This document shows positions 17,000 to 28,200 of a DNA stretch of 64,000 nucleotides, one piece after another (the first letter of the stretch is position 1; each line of letters starts with the position of its first letter). The stretch is from assembly GCA_963677245.1 (NCBI GenBank), contig OY781921.1:682001-746000 (forward strand), in the 5' to 3' direction. The position numbers and the translations under genes are program-made. A model generated the notes under the pieces. The model worked only from the letters and a program-made list of their open reading frames with translations, was not told the origin of the DNA and made no database searches. The stretch is from Saccharicrinis sp963677245 (GTDB lineage Bacteria > Bacteroidota > Bacteroidia > Bacteroidales > Marinilabiliaceae).

Positions 17000-19582
17000 T
17001 TAGTTTTTAAATATTAAACCATGATCACCAACGTCAATGGTAATCCGTTTTTCCTTTTCAATATCATCTGCTAAAATTCGTTTTGAAAGTTCATTTAGCA
17101 CCTCTCGTTGTAATAAGCGTTTAATTGGCCTGGCGCCAAACAAAGGATCAAAGCCTGCATTGGCAATATGCTCAATTGCCTTATTGGTCATTTCTAAATT
17201 TACTTGCTTCGCTTCCAATACCTTTTGAATATGAGCAAACTGCAAACGTACAATTTCTTGAATTTCCTTTTTATTTAATGGCGTAAACATGATGATATCA
17301 TCAATACGGTTCAAAAATTCAGGGCGTATTGTTTTTCTTAATAATTCAAACACTTCCTTTTTAGTCTTCTCTGCAAGCTCCGATTCATTGTCTTCTGTTA
17401 CTCCCTCAAAATTAGACTGTATCAATTGACTACCAGCATTAGACGTCATGATAATAATGGTATTTTTAAAATCTACCAAACGCCCTTTATTGTCTGTCAA
17501 TCGTCCATCATCAAGTACTTGCAATAATACATTAAACACATCAGGATGAGCTTTCTCAATTTCATCCAACAATACTACTGAATAAGGTTTCCTACGAACC
17601 GCTTCAGTTAGCTGACCTCCTTCATCATATCCCACGTATCCAGGAGGGGCTCCAATCAATCGTGAAACAGAATGTCTTTCCTGAAATTCCGACATATCAA
17701 TCCGGGTCATTTTGCTTTCATCATCAAATAAAAATGACGCCAAAGCTTTAGCTAATTCTGTTTTTCCAACCCCCGACATTCCTAAGAATATAAATGATCC
17801 AACCGGGCGCTTGTCATCCTGCAATCCAGCCCTGCTCCTTCTTATGGCATCGGAAACCGCTTCAATTGCTTCCTCCTGACCTACTACTCTTTTATGTAAT
17901 TCTGTTTCTAAGGACAATAACTTTTCCTTTTCACTCTTAAGCATTTTTGTAATAGGAATACCTGTCCACCGACTAACCACACCGGCAACATCTTCGGCGT
18001 CCACCTCTTCTTTTATCATGGCATGTTCAGCCTGTTTATCTTTCAACTGGATTTTTAATATTTCTATCTGTTCTTCAGCTGCTTTAATCTTGCCATATCG
18101 TAATTCTGCAACCTGTTCAAACAAACCTTCTCTTTCTGCTTTTTCTGCTTCAAATTTATAATGCTCAATATCTGACTTATGCTTTTGTATATGATCAACA
18201 ATATTCTTTTCTTCCTGCCACTTGGCTCGTAAACTATTGCGTACATCATTTAACTCAGCTATCTCCTGTTTAAGTTGACTTAATTTTTGACTATCCCCCT
18301 CTCTCTTAATAGCTTCTCGTTCAATTTCCAACTGCTTTGTTTTACGATCCAATTCATCTACTTCTTCCGGAACCGAATTCATCTCTAAACGCAATTTAGA
18401 AGCGGCTTCATCAATCAAATCAATAGCTTTATCCGGCAAAAAGCGATCAGATATATATTTATTAGAAAGCATAACTGCCGATATAATCGCATCATCCATT
18501 ATGCGAACTTTATGATGATTCTCATATCGCTCTTTAAGTCCTCTAAGTATGGAAATGGCACTATTTACATCGGGTTCATCCACCATTACCTGCTGAAAAC
18601 GACGTTCTAATGCTTTGTCTTTTTCAAAATATTTTTGATACTCATTTAAGGTAGTTGCACCAACTGCTCTTAATTCCCCTCTGGCTAAAGCTGGTTTTAG
18701 AATATTAGCCGCATCCATGGCTCCCTCTCCTTTTCCTGCTCCAACAAGAGTATGAATCTCATCTATAAACAAAACAATTTCTCCATCACTCGAAACCACT
18801 TCCTTTACCACAGCCTTTAATCTTTCCTCAAACTCACCTTTATATTTTGCTCCGGCAACAAGTGCGCCCATATCTAAGGAATAAATCTGTTTAGACTGCA
18901 AGTTCTCCGGAACATCACCATTTACAATACGCATAGCAATTCCCTCTCCGATAGCTGTTTTACCTACCCCTGGTTCACCAATTAATATTGGATTATTTTT
19001 AGTTCTTCTCGATAAAATTTGTAAAACTCTTCTTATTTCTTCATCCCTGCCGATTACTGGATCTAACTTTCCGGAACGAGCACTTTCATTCAGATTAATT
19101 GCATATCGATTTAAAGCATTATAGGAATCCTCGGCAGATTGGGAGTTTACTTTTGCTCCTTTTCGTAAATCCTGGATAGCCTGAAGCAACCCTTTTTCTG
19201 TTACACCTGCATCCTTTAATAAGGATGAAACTTCACTTTTAACTTTTAATACAGCAAGCAAAATATGCTCAATACTTACGTATTCATCCTGAAATTCTTT
19301 TAGATAATCTTTTGCCTTTAATAGAACTTCATTACTTGTTCTGGACAAATAAGGTTGCCCACCACTAACTTTAGGATAACTATCTATAATAGCTAGTAAT
19401 GGTTGATGTACATTGCTTACCCCTAATTTATTTAGTAAATGAGCACTTACATTGTCATCAACTTCAAAAATCCCCTGCAAAATATGCGCAGGCTCGATTG
19501 CCTGATGATTTTTGGAGGAAGCAATTTCAACTGCCTTTTGAATTGCCTCCTGCGATTTTATGGTATATTCATTTAGGTTCAT
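17000..19582 (-). CDS. clpB: ATP-dependent disaggregase ClpB
   Basis: Hexameric AAA+ chaperone that threads aggregated proteins with DnaK. 860 residues, the usual size. Clp N-domain with two repeats (residues about 5-145); AAA1 with Walker A GEPGVGKT (about 205) and Walker B LFIDEIH; middle coiled-coil M-domain (about 400-525); AAA2 with GMSGVGKT (about 603) and LLDEIEKAHPDVFNVLLQVLDDG; C-terminal D2-small domain. The M-domain marks it as ClpB rather than ClpA/ClpC. No dnaK or heat-shock regulator sits nearby. The ATG at 19582 gives the expected MNLNEYTIKSQEAIQKA start. Confidence 0.98.
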   Translation of the reverse strand: MNLNEYTIKSQEAIQKAVEIASSKNHQAIEPAHILQGIFEVDDNVSAHLLNKLGVSNVHQPLLAIIDSYPKVSGGQPYLSRTSNEVLLKAKDYLKEFQDEYVSIEHILLAVLKVKSEVSSLLKDAGVTEKGLLQAIQDLRKGAKVNSQSAEDSYNALNRYAINLNESARSGKLDPVIGRDEEIRRVLQILSRRTKNNPILIGEPGVGKTAIGEGIAMRIVNGDVPENLQSKQIYSLDMGALVAGAKYKGEFEERLKAVVKEVVSSDGEIVLFIDEIHTLVGAGKGEGAMDAANILKPALARGELRAVGATTLNEYQKYFEKDKALERRFQQVMVDEPDVNSAISILRGLKERYENHHKVRIMDDAIISAVMLSNKYISDRFLPDKAIDLIDEAASKLRLEMNSVPEEVDELDRKTKQLEIEREAIKREGDSQKLSQLKQEIAELNDVRNSLRAKWQEEKNIVDHIQKHKSDIEHYKFEAEKAEREGLFEQVAELRYGKIKAAEEQIEILKIQLKDKQAEHAMIKEEVDAEDVAGVVSRWTGIPITKMLKSEKEKLLSLETELHKRVVGQEEAIEAVSDAIRRSRAGLQDDKRPVGSFIFLGMSGVGKTELAKALASFLFDDESKMTRIDMSEFQERHSVSRLIGAPPGYVGYDEGGQLTEAVRRKPYSVVLLDEIEKAHPDVFNVLLQVLDDGRLTDNKGRLVDFKNTIIIMTSNAGSQLIQSNFEGVTEDNESELAEKTKKEVFELLRKTIRPEFLNRIDDIIMFTPLNKKEIQEIVRLQFAHIQKVLEAKQVNLEMTNKAIEHIANAGFDPLFGARPIKRLLQREVLNELSKRILADDIEKEKRITIDVGDHGLIFKN

Positions 19583-19741
19583 GATAAATGCTATTATTGT
19601 TTACAAAGCGTATGCTTCAAATCATTTGCCATGTTCCAAACAAAGTCAATTTGACATTAAAACCGACTTTTTTATGTCACAATTGCAGTGTTTGAGGTTC
19701 TATATTCTTTATAAAACTATTTCATATTCTAATTCAATTAC

Positions 19742-19749
19742 TATATTTG
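19742..19749 (+). promoter_or_regulatory. -7 box upstream of the Cys-rich lipoprotein
   Basis: TATATTTG matches TAnnTTTG, about 97 bp before the ATG at 19846, giving a leader of about 90 nt. Confidence 0.4.
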
Positions 19750-19845
19750 TTTAAATAATATCTGTTTATTTAAGATAATTATATTAATACATACACCTAA
19801 TACTACAGAGATCAACTCTATAATAATCTTTTAACAAATTCATCC

Positions 19846-20343
19846 ATGAAAAATTTATTGTTAAGTATATTTTTTGCTCTGTTATTGGTTACTTGCGTTG
19901 CAAAATCAAAAAAGAAAACCGATGAAGTTTGTTGCAATTCAAAAGACACAATTGAAGATCAAACATTAACTAAAAGTTGCTGCTCGAAAGAATCCAATTT
20001 AGATACTTTATCCATCACTGTTGACAAACTGTTATCACATCCAAATCAATTCTTAAACAAGAATATAAAGCTAAATGGATTAGTTGTACACACCTGCAAG
20101 AAAAGTGGTAAAAAAATGTATTTAAAAGGATCTGTTGATACTATTTATATTAAGGTTGAGGCGGGAGAAAATATCAATAAATTTGATTCATCCTTAGAAG
20201 GGAAACATTTAATTGCTCAAGGTATTCTGAATACACTTGATCGTGATATCAAACACCATAATGAGCAACAATATTGTTCGAGTGAGGAAAAAGGAAATAA
20301 TCTGGTATTAATCTGTAATTCTTTTCAGCTAGTTCAGAAATAG
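19846..20343 (+). CDS. Cys-rich OB-fold-like lipoprotein
   Basis: 165 residues. Signal peptide with a lipobox-like LVTC at residues 14-17. The mature part has two CC pairs (VCCNSKD, KSCCSKES) in a linker, then an OB-fold-like core (about 55-160) of the DUF4920/tRNA-anti type, whose typical strand reads GLVVHTCKKSGKKMYLKG. Further Cys are in QYCSSE and LICNS. In related families this strand-and-Cys pattern suggests metal or redox binding at the cell surface, which is inference. No heavy-metal transporter lies next to it in this window. Confidence 0.6.
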   Translation: MKNLLLSIFFALLLVTCVAKSKKKTDEVCCNSKDTIEDQTLTKSCCSKESNLDTLSITVDKLLSHPNQFLNKNIKLNGLVVHTCKKSGKKMYLKGSVDTIYIKVEAGENINKFDSSLEGKHLIAQGILNTLDRDIKHHNEQQYCSSEEKGNNLVLICNSFQLVQK

Positions 20344-20453
20344 AAACACACCAGAATGATGTAATCTAACTTATATCATAACAAAATATCAGCACCACCC
20401 CATCCAAACTTCTTTTTATATTAAGAACAAATACTTGACTAAGCTATTAGATA

Positions 20454-22313
20454 TTGAAGAAAAATAATAAACACCAAAAACAATTCACTATACGTAATAT
20501 ACTGTTTACATGCGTGATATATATTCTTTCAATATGTTTTACACCCACTTCTACCGTAGGTCAGAATAAAAGTCCCAAAGATTCAACCAAAACGAATTCA
20601 ATACCTAAATATCTAAAAGACAGAGCTGAAACAAATTATTTATATAAGAAATTATATGAATGGCTGGTTATATCCAATGATTCTAACCTAAAAAAGAATG
20701 TATATTTAAGTAATTGGCTAGAGCAAAACAAAAAGTATGACCATAAGATAATTCGTTCCATAAAAATTAAACAGATTTCTCCTTTTTCCAAAATGATCAT
20801 CGATACAATAGGTATATCGATGTCACCCTTGGAAAAATCAATTTCCAAAATTAGATTCGAAACTAGAAAAAGCGTCATACTTAATCATTTAACCTTCAAA
20901 AAAGGGGAATTCTCAAATGCAGATAAACTTAAAGATAGTGAACGCCTTTTGCGTTCGCAGGATTATATTACAGATGCATTAATTTTTATACAACCTGCTG
21001 TTTATGATAGTTCGATGGTAGATGTAATTGTTTTTGTACAGGACAATTATCCATATGGTGCAACGCTTTCGGTAAACAATAATATAACAGCTGGCATATA
21101 TAGCAAAAATGTTTTAGGCTATGGGATACAACTTGAACATATGCTGTATAGAAGTAGTAATACTAAATATGGATTAAGTGAAAAGTTGATTTGGAATAAC
21201 ATATATGGAACATACATTACATTAAGTGCTAATTACAGCAATATGTATAATCAACACTATTATAAAATAGGTACTCAAAAAAGGTTCTATACCAGAGAAG
21301 TTAAACATGCAGGAGGATTTAACCTTACTCAAAACTACCACATTCCTAATTATGGCAACGATAGCATTAATTTAATTGAACGAAATTTTGATTATACTTT
21401 TCAGGATTATTGGTTAGGAAAATCATATTTGATTAGAACAGATAACTTTTTCGATCATTCTAACATTACTTTGTATGGCCAGATTATACTATCTGAATAT
21501 TACAATTTGCCAGATGACTTATTGCAAAAACCTTATTACCTTCCTAATATTTATACATTTGGTTCTATTTCTTTTAGTAAAAGAGATTATTATAAAAACA
21601 AGCTCATATATAATTTCGGTAGAACAGAGGATGTTCCCTATGGATTTTTAGCTTCTTTGACTTATGGCTTTAATCATAATCAATGGGTCAACCGAAATTA
21701 CCTGGGAGCTCATTTTTCGTATGGTAAGGCCATTATACCAAATAAAGGTTATTTTTATTGGAGTAGTGATTTTCAATCCTTTTTAAATAAAACCAGCGCA
21801 GAAGACACGCGTATTAAATTACAGGTAAAATACATATCTTCTTTAATGAATGTTGGAATCCATCGTTGGAGATCTTTCTTATCAGGACAATATCTAAGTG
21901 GATTTAATAATACCAATCCACAATATATTTACTTAAACGAAGCCAATAACGGAATAAGTGCCCTTAGAAGTAAAGCCTTACGAGGCACAAAAAAAATGGT
22001 ATTAAGTGCAGAAAGCATCTTCTTTTCAAGTAAGGAAATATTAGGTTTTAGTATGGCCTTTTATTCTTTTTATGATATGGGTTGGATTTCCGGAAACACC
22101 AAACTATTCAAAACAAAGACCTATAGTTCACTTGGGGCTGGAATTCGACTTAGAAACAACCACCTTGTTTTTAACACAATACAAATCCAACTTGCCTATT
22201 TTCCTAATATTCCTCCTGGAGGAACGGAATATGACTTCAGGTTAACCAGTGAGCAAGTGGATCGTTTTAATTTGTTCATGCCTCGAAAACCTTACACAGA
22301 TATTTATCAATAA
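20454..22313 (+). CDS. outer-membrane POTRA/beta-barrel-like protein, TTG start
   Basis: 619 residues. The first downstream ATG is far inside the protein, but the TTG at 20454 follows an in-frame stop (20448-20450) and opens a convincing signal peptide (KKNNK then FTCVIYILSICFTPTSTVGQ), so TTG is the likely start. Residues about 95-200 look POTRA-like (IRSIKIKQISPF, ILNHLTFKKGE, LKDSERLLRSQDYITDA), and the remainder is strand-rich with Tyr/Asn/Gly as in BamA/surface-antigen barrels. Probably an Omp85-relative or a BamA-like assembly/porin protein; the exact family is uncertain. Confidence 0.65.
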   Translation: MKKNNKHQKQFTIRNILFTCVIYILSICFTPTSTVGQNKSPKDSTKTNSIPKYLKDRAETNYLYKKLYEWLVISNDSNLKKNVYLSNWLEQNKKYDHKIIRSIKIKQISPFSKMIIDTIGISMSPLEKSISKIRFETRKSVILNHLTFKKGEFSNADKLKDSERLLRSQDYITDALIFIQPAVYDSSMVDVIVFVQDNYPYGATLSVNNNITAGIYSKNVLGYGIQLEHMLYRSSNTKYGLSEKLIWNNIYGTYITLSANYSNMYNQHYYKIGTQKRFYTREVKHAGGFNLTQNYHIPNYGNDSINLIERNFDYTFQDYWLGKSYLIRTDNFFDHSNITLYGQIILSEYYNLPDDLLQKPYYLPNIYTFGSISFSKRDYYKNKLIYNFGRTEDVPYGFLASLTYGFNHNQWVNRNYLGAHFSYGKAIIPNKGYFYWSSDFQSFLNKTSAEDTRIKLQVKYISSLMNVGIHRWRSFLSGQYLSGFNNTNPQYIYLNEANNGISALRSKALRGTKKMVLSAESIFFSSKEILGFSMAFYSFYDMGWISGNTKLFKTKTYSSLGAGIRLRNNHLVFNTIQIQLAYFPNIPPGGTEYDFRLTSEQVDRFNLFMPRKPYTDIYQ

Positions 22314-22316
22314 AAA

Positions 22317-22339
22317 AGGGCTACCATTTCAGTAACCCT
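22317..22339. terminator. weak terminator hairpin between convergent genes
   Basis: AGGGCTAC (22317-22324) and GTAACCCT (22332-22339) form an imperfect stem (one mismatch) right after the stop codon. The A-run before it gives T-rich sequence on the minus strand. Confidence 0.45.
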
Positions 22340-22363
22340 AATAATGTTATATCTATTTCCTAA

Positions 22364-24505
22364 TTACAAAAAGTCATTGAAATAATTAGTCACTTTTTGC
22401 ATTAAATGTACCCTATCCTCTCCAAGCACGTTGTGCTTATGTCGAGGGTAAACAAAGTAATCCACTTGTTTATCTGTTTTAATACACTGCTCAATAAAGT
22501 ATAAGCTATGTTGCCATACCACAGTTGGATCAATTGCTCCATGAATAACCAACAAACGCCCTTCCAATTCCTTCGTTCTTAAATTTAGATTTGATTGCTT
22601 ATAACCTTCTTCATTTTCCTCCGGCATATCCATGTATCTTTCTCCATACATTATTTCATAATATTTCCAGTCAGTAACCGGACCTCCAGAAACACCTACT
22701 TTAAAAATATCTGGATATTTTTCCATTAAATTTATCGTCATAAAACCACCAAAACTCCAACCATGTACACCTATTCTATCCACATCAACATATGGGAATT
22801 GCTTTAAATACTTCACACCTTCCATTTGATCTTCACATTCCTTCTCTCCTAGCTGACGATGAATCACTTTTTCAAAATCACATCCTCTATCAGGCGTTCC
22901 TCTATTATCTAATGTAAAAGCAATATAGCCCTGTTGAGCCATATACAATTGCCAAAGCCTTGCTGAACCCAACCAACTATTTTTCACTAATTGAGCATGT
23001 GGTCCACCGTAAACATATACTACTACCGGATATTTTTTACTTTTATCAAAGTTTGGAGGTAAAATCATCCTTGTATATAAATCAGTAACTCCATCTGCTG
23101 ATTTAATAGTATCCATTACAATCTTACCAATATTATACTGCTCAAAAGGATTTTTAGCATTAAGTAAATTATTTGCTTTTTTCTTTTTAGTATCAACTAC
23201 TTGAATCACTCTGGGTGTATTTACATTAGAGTACATATCAATAATTTTACTACCATCATGACTTAGAACTGAATGATGCACTCCTTGCACTTGTGTAATC
23301 CTTGTAATTTTCCCACTACTTAAGGCTACTTTAAAAATATGCCTGTTTAAAACGCCCTGATCTTTTGTAGATTCAAAAAACAAGTATTTTGCAGAACTGT
23401 CAAAGCCTAACACATCAGTTACTACCCAATTACCCTTTGTTAGTTGTTTTACAAAACCCCTACTAATATCATATATATACAAATGATTAAAACCATCTCT
23501 TTCACTCTGCCAGATAAAACGATTGCTTTCAGGAATAAATAACGCAGGACTTTCTGGTTCTACCCACTGATCGCTTTTTTCCTCAAATAATGATTCAAGC
23601 ATTTTTCCTGTTTGAGCATCATATTTATTCAGCACCATATGATTTTGTCCGCGGTTTAGCTCAGCTACTAATACCTGGTTACCCGTATTATCCCACGTAA
23701 CATTAGTAAGGTATTTCTCCTTTGGTTCTCCAGTATTTAAATAAACTTTATCATTACTTTTAAAATTATACACACCAATGATTACATGGTGACTTTTCAT
23801 ACCAGCCATAGGGTACTTAATATTTTCAAGAGATGCCACTCTTTCATTAATATTAACCATTGGGTAGTCGGTCACCATACTCTCATCTTTCCTATAGAAA
23901 GCCAGAGATTCTCCATTAGGTGACCAAAAAATACCATTATGAATACCGAACTCATTTCTATGCACAGAGGTTCCTATTTTTACATTTTCATTTCCCTCTT
24001 CAATCAAAATTGATTCATTATTTTCATCAGCAACAAAAAGAGAATCATGATATACATAAGCCAAAGCATTAGCTTTTAAATTATAATGTTTTTCTAATGA
24101 TCCTTTAGGATACGAAATAGCAGTTTCCACCTTCCTGGCATCAATATTCAATACAATAATTGCATTTCCATTATCAAACCATATCTTCTCATAATCCACC
24201 CATTTTACACCCCATAATGACTTAAGCGGATTTAGTTCATTTGCCTTTAACACATCATTTACTTCATTTAAACTTAAAACATGGGTGAAAGTGTTATTTG
24301 CCTGAACTTGTAAAATACTATCAGGTTTAATCCAAACTACGTTATCTGAATTCCCTCTAAAATTGTACTTTTTATATTCCGGTATAAATTGGCGATAGTT
24401 TTTTCCTCCTGATATTACATCTTCCAAGCTTAGCTTTTTTGTTTGTTGAGCCCAAAAAACAATACTAAAACTCAATAATATTAGAATGGCATTTATTTTT
24501 TTCAT
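22364..24505 (-). CDS. dipeptidyl peptidase IV-type S9 serine peptidase
   Basis: Secreted or periplasmic prolyl-specific exopeptidase, removing N-terminal X-Pro dipeptides. Signal peptide (ILILLSFSIVFWAQQ). N-terminal eight-bladed propeller (DPPIV_N) about 80-440, then the alpha/beta hydrolase (Peptidase_S9) about 490-713. The catalytic triad is visible: Ser in GWSFGGF (about 583), Asp in HGAIDPTV (about 658) and His in PRHKHNV (about 690). The YVYGGPHAQLV oxyanion block is intact. The length of 713 matches bacterial DPP-IV. It appears to be a single-gene transcript. Confidence 0.93.
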   Translation of the reverse strand: MKKINAILILLSFSIVFWAQQTKKLSLEDVISGGKNYRQFIPEYKKYNFRGNSDNVVWIKPDSILQVQANNTFTHVLSLNEVNDVLKANELNPLKSLWGVKWVDYEKIWFDNGNAIIVLNIDARKVETAISYPKGSLEKHYNLKANALAYVYHDSLFVADENNESILIEEGNENVKIGTSVHRNEFGIHNGIFWSPNGESLAFYRKDESMVTDYPMVNINERVASLENIKYPMAGMKSHHVIIGVYNFKSNDKVYLNTGEPKEKYLTNVTWDNTGNQVLVAELNRGQNHMVLNKYDAQTGKMLESLFEEKSDQWVEPESPALFIPESNRFIWQSERDGFNHLYIYDISRGFVKQLTKGNWVVTDVLGFDSSAKYLFFESTKDQGVLNRHIFKVALSSGKITRITQVQGVHHSVLSHDGSKIIDMYSNVNTPRVIQVVDTKKKKANNLLNAKNPFEQYNIGKIVMDTIKSADGVTDLYTRMILPPNFDKSKKYPVVVYVYGGPHAQLVKNSWLGSARLWQLYMAQQGYIAFTLDNRGTPDRGCDFEKVIHRQLGEKECEDQMEGVKYLKQFPYVDVDRIGVHGWSFGGFMTINLMEKYPDIFKVGVSGGPVTDWKYYEIMYGERYMDMPEENEEGYKQSNLNLRTKELEGRLLVIHGAIDPTVVWQHSLYFIEQCIKTDKQVDYFVYPRHKHNVLGEDRVHLMQKVTNYFNDFL

Positions 24506-24688
24506 AATATATATTTTTATTCATCATTATCAATCCGTTCGAAATATGAACTATTTTTTAGAAAAAAAACCTAACATTTACACATGATGCCTCTATTTTT
24601 TGGTGTTTTTTTAAGAAAAATACCTATTTTAGACAGCGATTAAAAACATCACACAAATTATATAATATATTTAAGTATAGTGACGTTT

Positions 24689-24696
24689 TAATTTTG
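24689..24696 (+). promoter_or_regulatory. -7-like box before 24765 gene
   Basis: TAATTTTG matches TAnnTTTG, about 69 bp before the ATG at 24765. Confidence 0.35.
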
Positions 24697-24764
24697 AATC
24701 ACAAACTGTATATTTACGCATATTTAAATAAACAACACACATTGTTTTAAAATAATAATTACTC

Positions 24765-25202
24765 ATGAAAAAAGGACTTATACTAACCTCATTAGTTATT
24801 TTGTTATTTAGCCTTTTTGCACCGTCTAACATTTCTTCTCAAGAAGACAAAGTTGGAAATTGTGGTGATATAATTAAAGCTCCTTTCATTTCTAATGGAC
24901 AGCCATTAAGAGCATTCTTAACGGGTGATGAAGTGGCCGAATTTCGTACTACATTTTTAAATGGCAGTTTATACAGATTAGCTGCATGCTCAGGTAAAAA
25001 TCAACCCATTATTTTTTCTGTTTATGATACAAATAGAAACTTGCTTTTTACAAATGATGAGTACAACAAAGCCAACGTTTGGGATTTCAAAATTGCAGGT
25101 TCTGTTGAATGTATTATAGAAGCCAAACTTGATACAAAACAAGCTACATCAGGAATGGCGCTTATGTATATTGGTTTTAAAAACCTGGAAGAAGATAATT
25201 AA
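24765..25202 (+). CDS. small exported protein next to ABC transporter
   Basis: 145 residues. Signal peptide (LILTSLVILLFSLFAPSNISSQ). The mature domain is beta-rich with two spaced Cys (NCGD, AACSGK, then SVECIIEAK), the last of which lies in a segment like LYRLAACSGKNQPIIFSVYDTNRNLLF. The shape resembles the small periplasmic beta-sandwich proteins found beside Bacteroidota exporters, but I cannot name a family. It lies 49 bp upstream of the ABC transporter gene and probably belongs to the same transcript, suggesting an accessory or cargo role. Confidence 0.6.
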   Translation: MKKGLILTSLVILLFSLFAPSNISSQEDKVGNCGDIIKAPFISNGQPLRAFLTGDEVAEFRTTFLNGSLYRLAACSGKNQPIIFSVYDTNRNLLFTNDEYNKANVWDFKIAGSVECIIEAKLDTKQATSGMALMYIGFKNLEEDN

Positions 25203-25251
25203 TGTTTTAACCCAATACAGGTTATTTTTTCATTTAATTTAAATCTAATGT

Positions 25252-28200
25252 ATGAGTGAAGGTATATTAAAAGCTTTAATACAACTATTTGCTTTAATAG
25301 CCTTTCCTCATAAGGATAATGAATCACGTAGAAAGATTGTAAAAAACTTTCTTGACCAACAGCTAAACAGTCAGGTTGTTGATGAATACCTTAACCTATA
25401 CGAATCCTACTATCAAGAGCATGTAGCCAAACTGGCTAAACTTCAAAAGAGTGATATATCCCGCTCAACACTTACCTCAAACTCAGTAAAGGCACTCCGA
25501 ATTTCAAATGCTATTAATAAAGAATTAACGCATTATCAAAAGCTAATTGTAATAATTCAGCTTATTGAGTTCCTTAAATCTGGTGTTGAAATTAGTCACT
25601 TCGAAAAGGATTTTGTAAGTACCATTGCCGAAACATTTCATATTGAAAACGATGAGTACAGGCTAATGGAAGACTTTGTTATTCATGACCAATTCCCGGT
25701 TAAAGACAACAATGACATTCTATTAGTTAATAATAAAACACAAAATCAATTAATTGAAACCCGACATCTTTATTGGGAACATATTCAGGATGACCTTCAA
25801 ATTTTAAGAATTAAATCGGGTAGTTTATATCTTCTTAAAATTAAAAACAACATTGAAATTAGCATGAATGGGCAGTTGTTAAGCCCGGAGCGAATTCATG
25901 TTTTAACACCAGGTTGTTCTATTCGTAATAAAAGAATTAAACCAATATATTATAGTGATATTGTTGGTAAGTATACAAGTGACAACATTTCTTCACCTAT
26001 TACATTTCAAGCCCAAAAAGTATCATACAAGTTTAAAAACAAAAAAATAGGGGTTCAACCTTTAAGTTTTGTTAGTGAATCGGGTAGAATGGTTGGTATT
26101 ATGGGAGCCAGCGGTGCAGGAAAAAGTACACTAACTAATATTCTGAGTGGAATATATAAACCCTATAAAGGTCAAGTCCTGATAAATGGAATCGATATTC
26201 ATAAGAACCCTGATAAAACAGATGGGCTCATTGGATATGTATCACAAGATGACCTTCTGATGGAAAATTTAACTGTTTTCCAAAACTTATATTACAATGC
26301 TAAATTGTGTTTTGGAGATCAGGATGACTTAAGTATAAGGAAAAGAGTACTGGAATTACTATCTTCTCTTGGACTAAGTGAGACCAAAGATATGAAAGTG
26401 GGTTCTCCATTAAATAAGAAAATAAGTGGAGGACAAAGAAAACGTTTAAACATTGCTCTGGAATTAATCAGAGAACCTTCTGTTTTATTTTTAGACGAAC
26501 CAACTTCAGGCTTATCTTCCAAAGATTCTGCTAACATTTTAGATTTGCTTAAAGAACTAGCTCAAAAGGGTAAGTTAGTATTTGTTGTAATTCATCAACC
26601 TTCCAGCGATATTTTTAAAATGTTTAACCAACTATTGGTTCTGGATGATGGTGGTTATTTAATCTACGACGGAGATCCTGTTGAAAGTATCAATTATTTT
26701 AAATCAAGTGTACAGCACGCTAATCGACAAGAAAGTGAGTGTAGTACCTGCGGTAATGTGAACCCTGAACAGGTTCTTAATATAATAACTGCGGAAGTAA
26801 TTGATGAATACGGTACTTTCACCCGAAATAGAAAAATTGAACCTAAAGATTGGTATAAAAGATTTAAAAAAGAGAATAAAGGTGAGAAAGAGAATTCTAC
26901 AGCTCAAGAAAAACCTTTACCAATTATAAACTTTAAAGTACCTAATCGATTTAAACAATTTCTGGTATTTCTACAAAGAGATGTTATTTCAAAACTAACA
27001 AATCGACAATATTTACTTATAAATCTTCTAGAAACACCTATTCTGGCCTTACTCCTTTCGTCCATTATAAAATACTATAATGTAGATGCTGTAAATAACG
27101 AAGGTTATATTTTTCAGAATAACCCTAATGTGGTTGTATATATAATCATGTCTGTAATTATTGCACTATTTGTTGGACTAACTGTTAGTGCCGAGGAAAT
27201 TATTAGTGACAGAAAAATATTAAAAAGGGAAGAATTCTTAAACTTAAGCCGATTTAGTTATTTGATTTCAAAGGTATTTATATTACTTATATTATCTGCA
27301 ATTCAAACACTTTTACTGGTTGTTATTGGTAATTCTATTATCGAAATAAAAGACATGTTTTTTGAATACTGGCTTGTCTTATTCAGCGTTTCTGTTTTTG
27401 CAAATTTATTAGGATTAAATATTTCAGATAGTTTAAAACATGCAGTCAATATATATATATTGATCCCATTTCTATTGATACCGCAAATCATCCTGTCAGG
27501 TGTGTTTATCAGTTACGATCATTTAAATCCAAAGTATTCGAAGCCAGATACAATCCCTTGGTATGGCGAAATAATTACTGCCCGATGGGCTTTTGAAGCC
27601 TTAACTGTACATCAGTTTAAAAACAATGCTTTCGAAAGTCAGTTTTACCTTTATGATAAAATAAAAAGCGAAGCACATTATAAAAAAGAATATTGGATTC
27701 CTGCCCTTGAATCTAAATCAGACTATTGTTTAAAGCAACTACAAAACAACAATCTAAGCGATAAATATAAAGATGCACTGCTACTGATAAAAAAGGAGAT
27801 TGCAGAAGAAAACTTAAACGGCCTTATTAAAGATCAAAATTTGTTTGATCTAGAAAAAATAAGTCCTGAATTCTTTAATGAAGAAGTATATAATACCCTA
27901 AAAGAATATTTAAAAACCAAGAAAAAGTCCTACCGTAAACTGTTTAATAAAACAGACAACAGATTAGATCAGAAGAAGAAAGAACTTACAAATAACGAGG
28001 AAGACAGAGCTAGTTTTATCCAACTAAAAAAAGATCATTACAACCTGGAGTTGGAAAGGTTTGTAAAAAATTCTAATAATATATTTTCAAATAAAATAAT
28101 TGAGTACAAAGGAAAACTAGTTCAAAAAAACGATCCCATTTTTAGAGATCCGGAAAGTAAAGTAATAAAAGCGCACTTTTTAAGTCCTTACAAAAGAATT

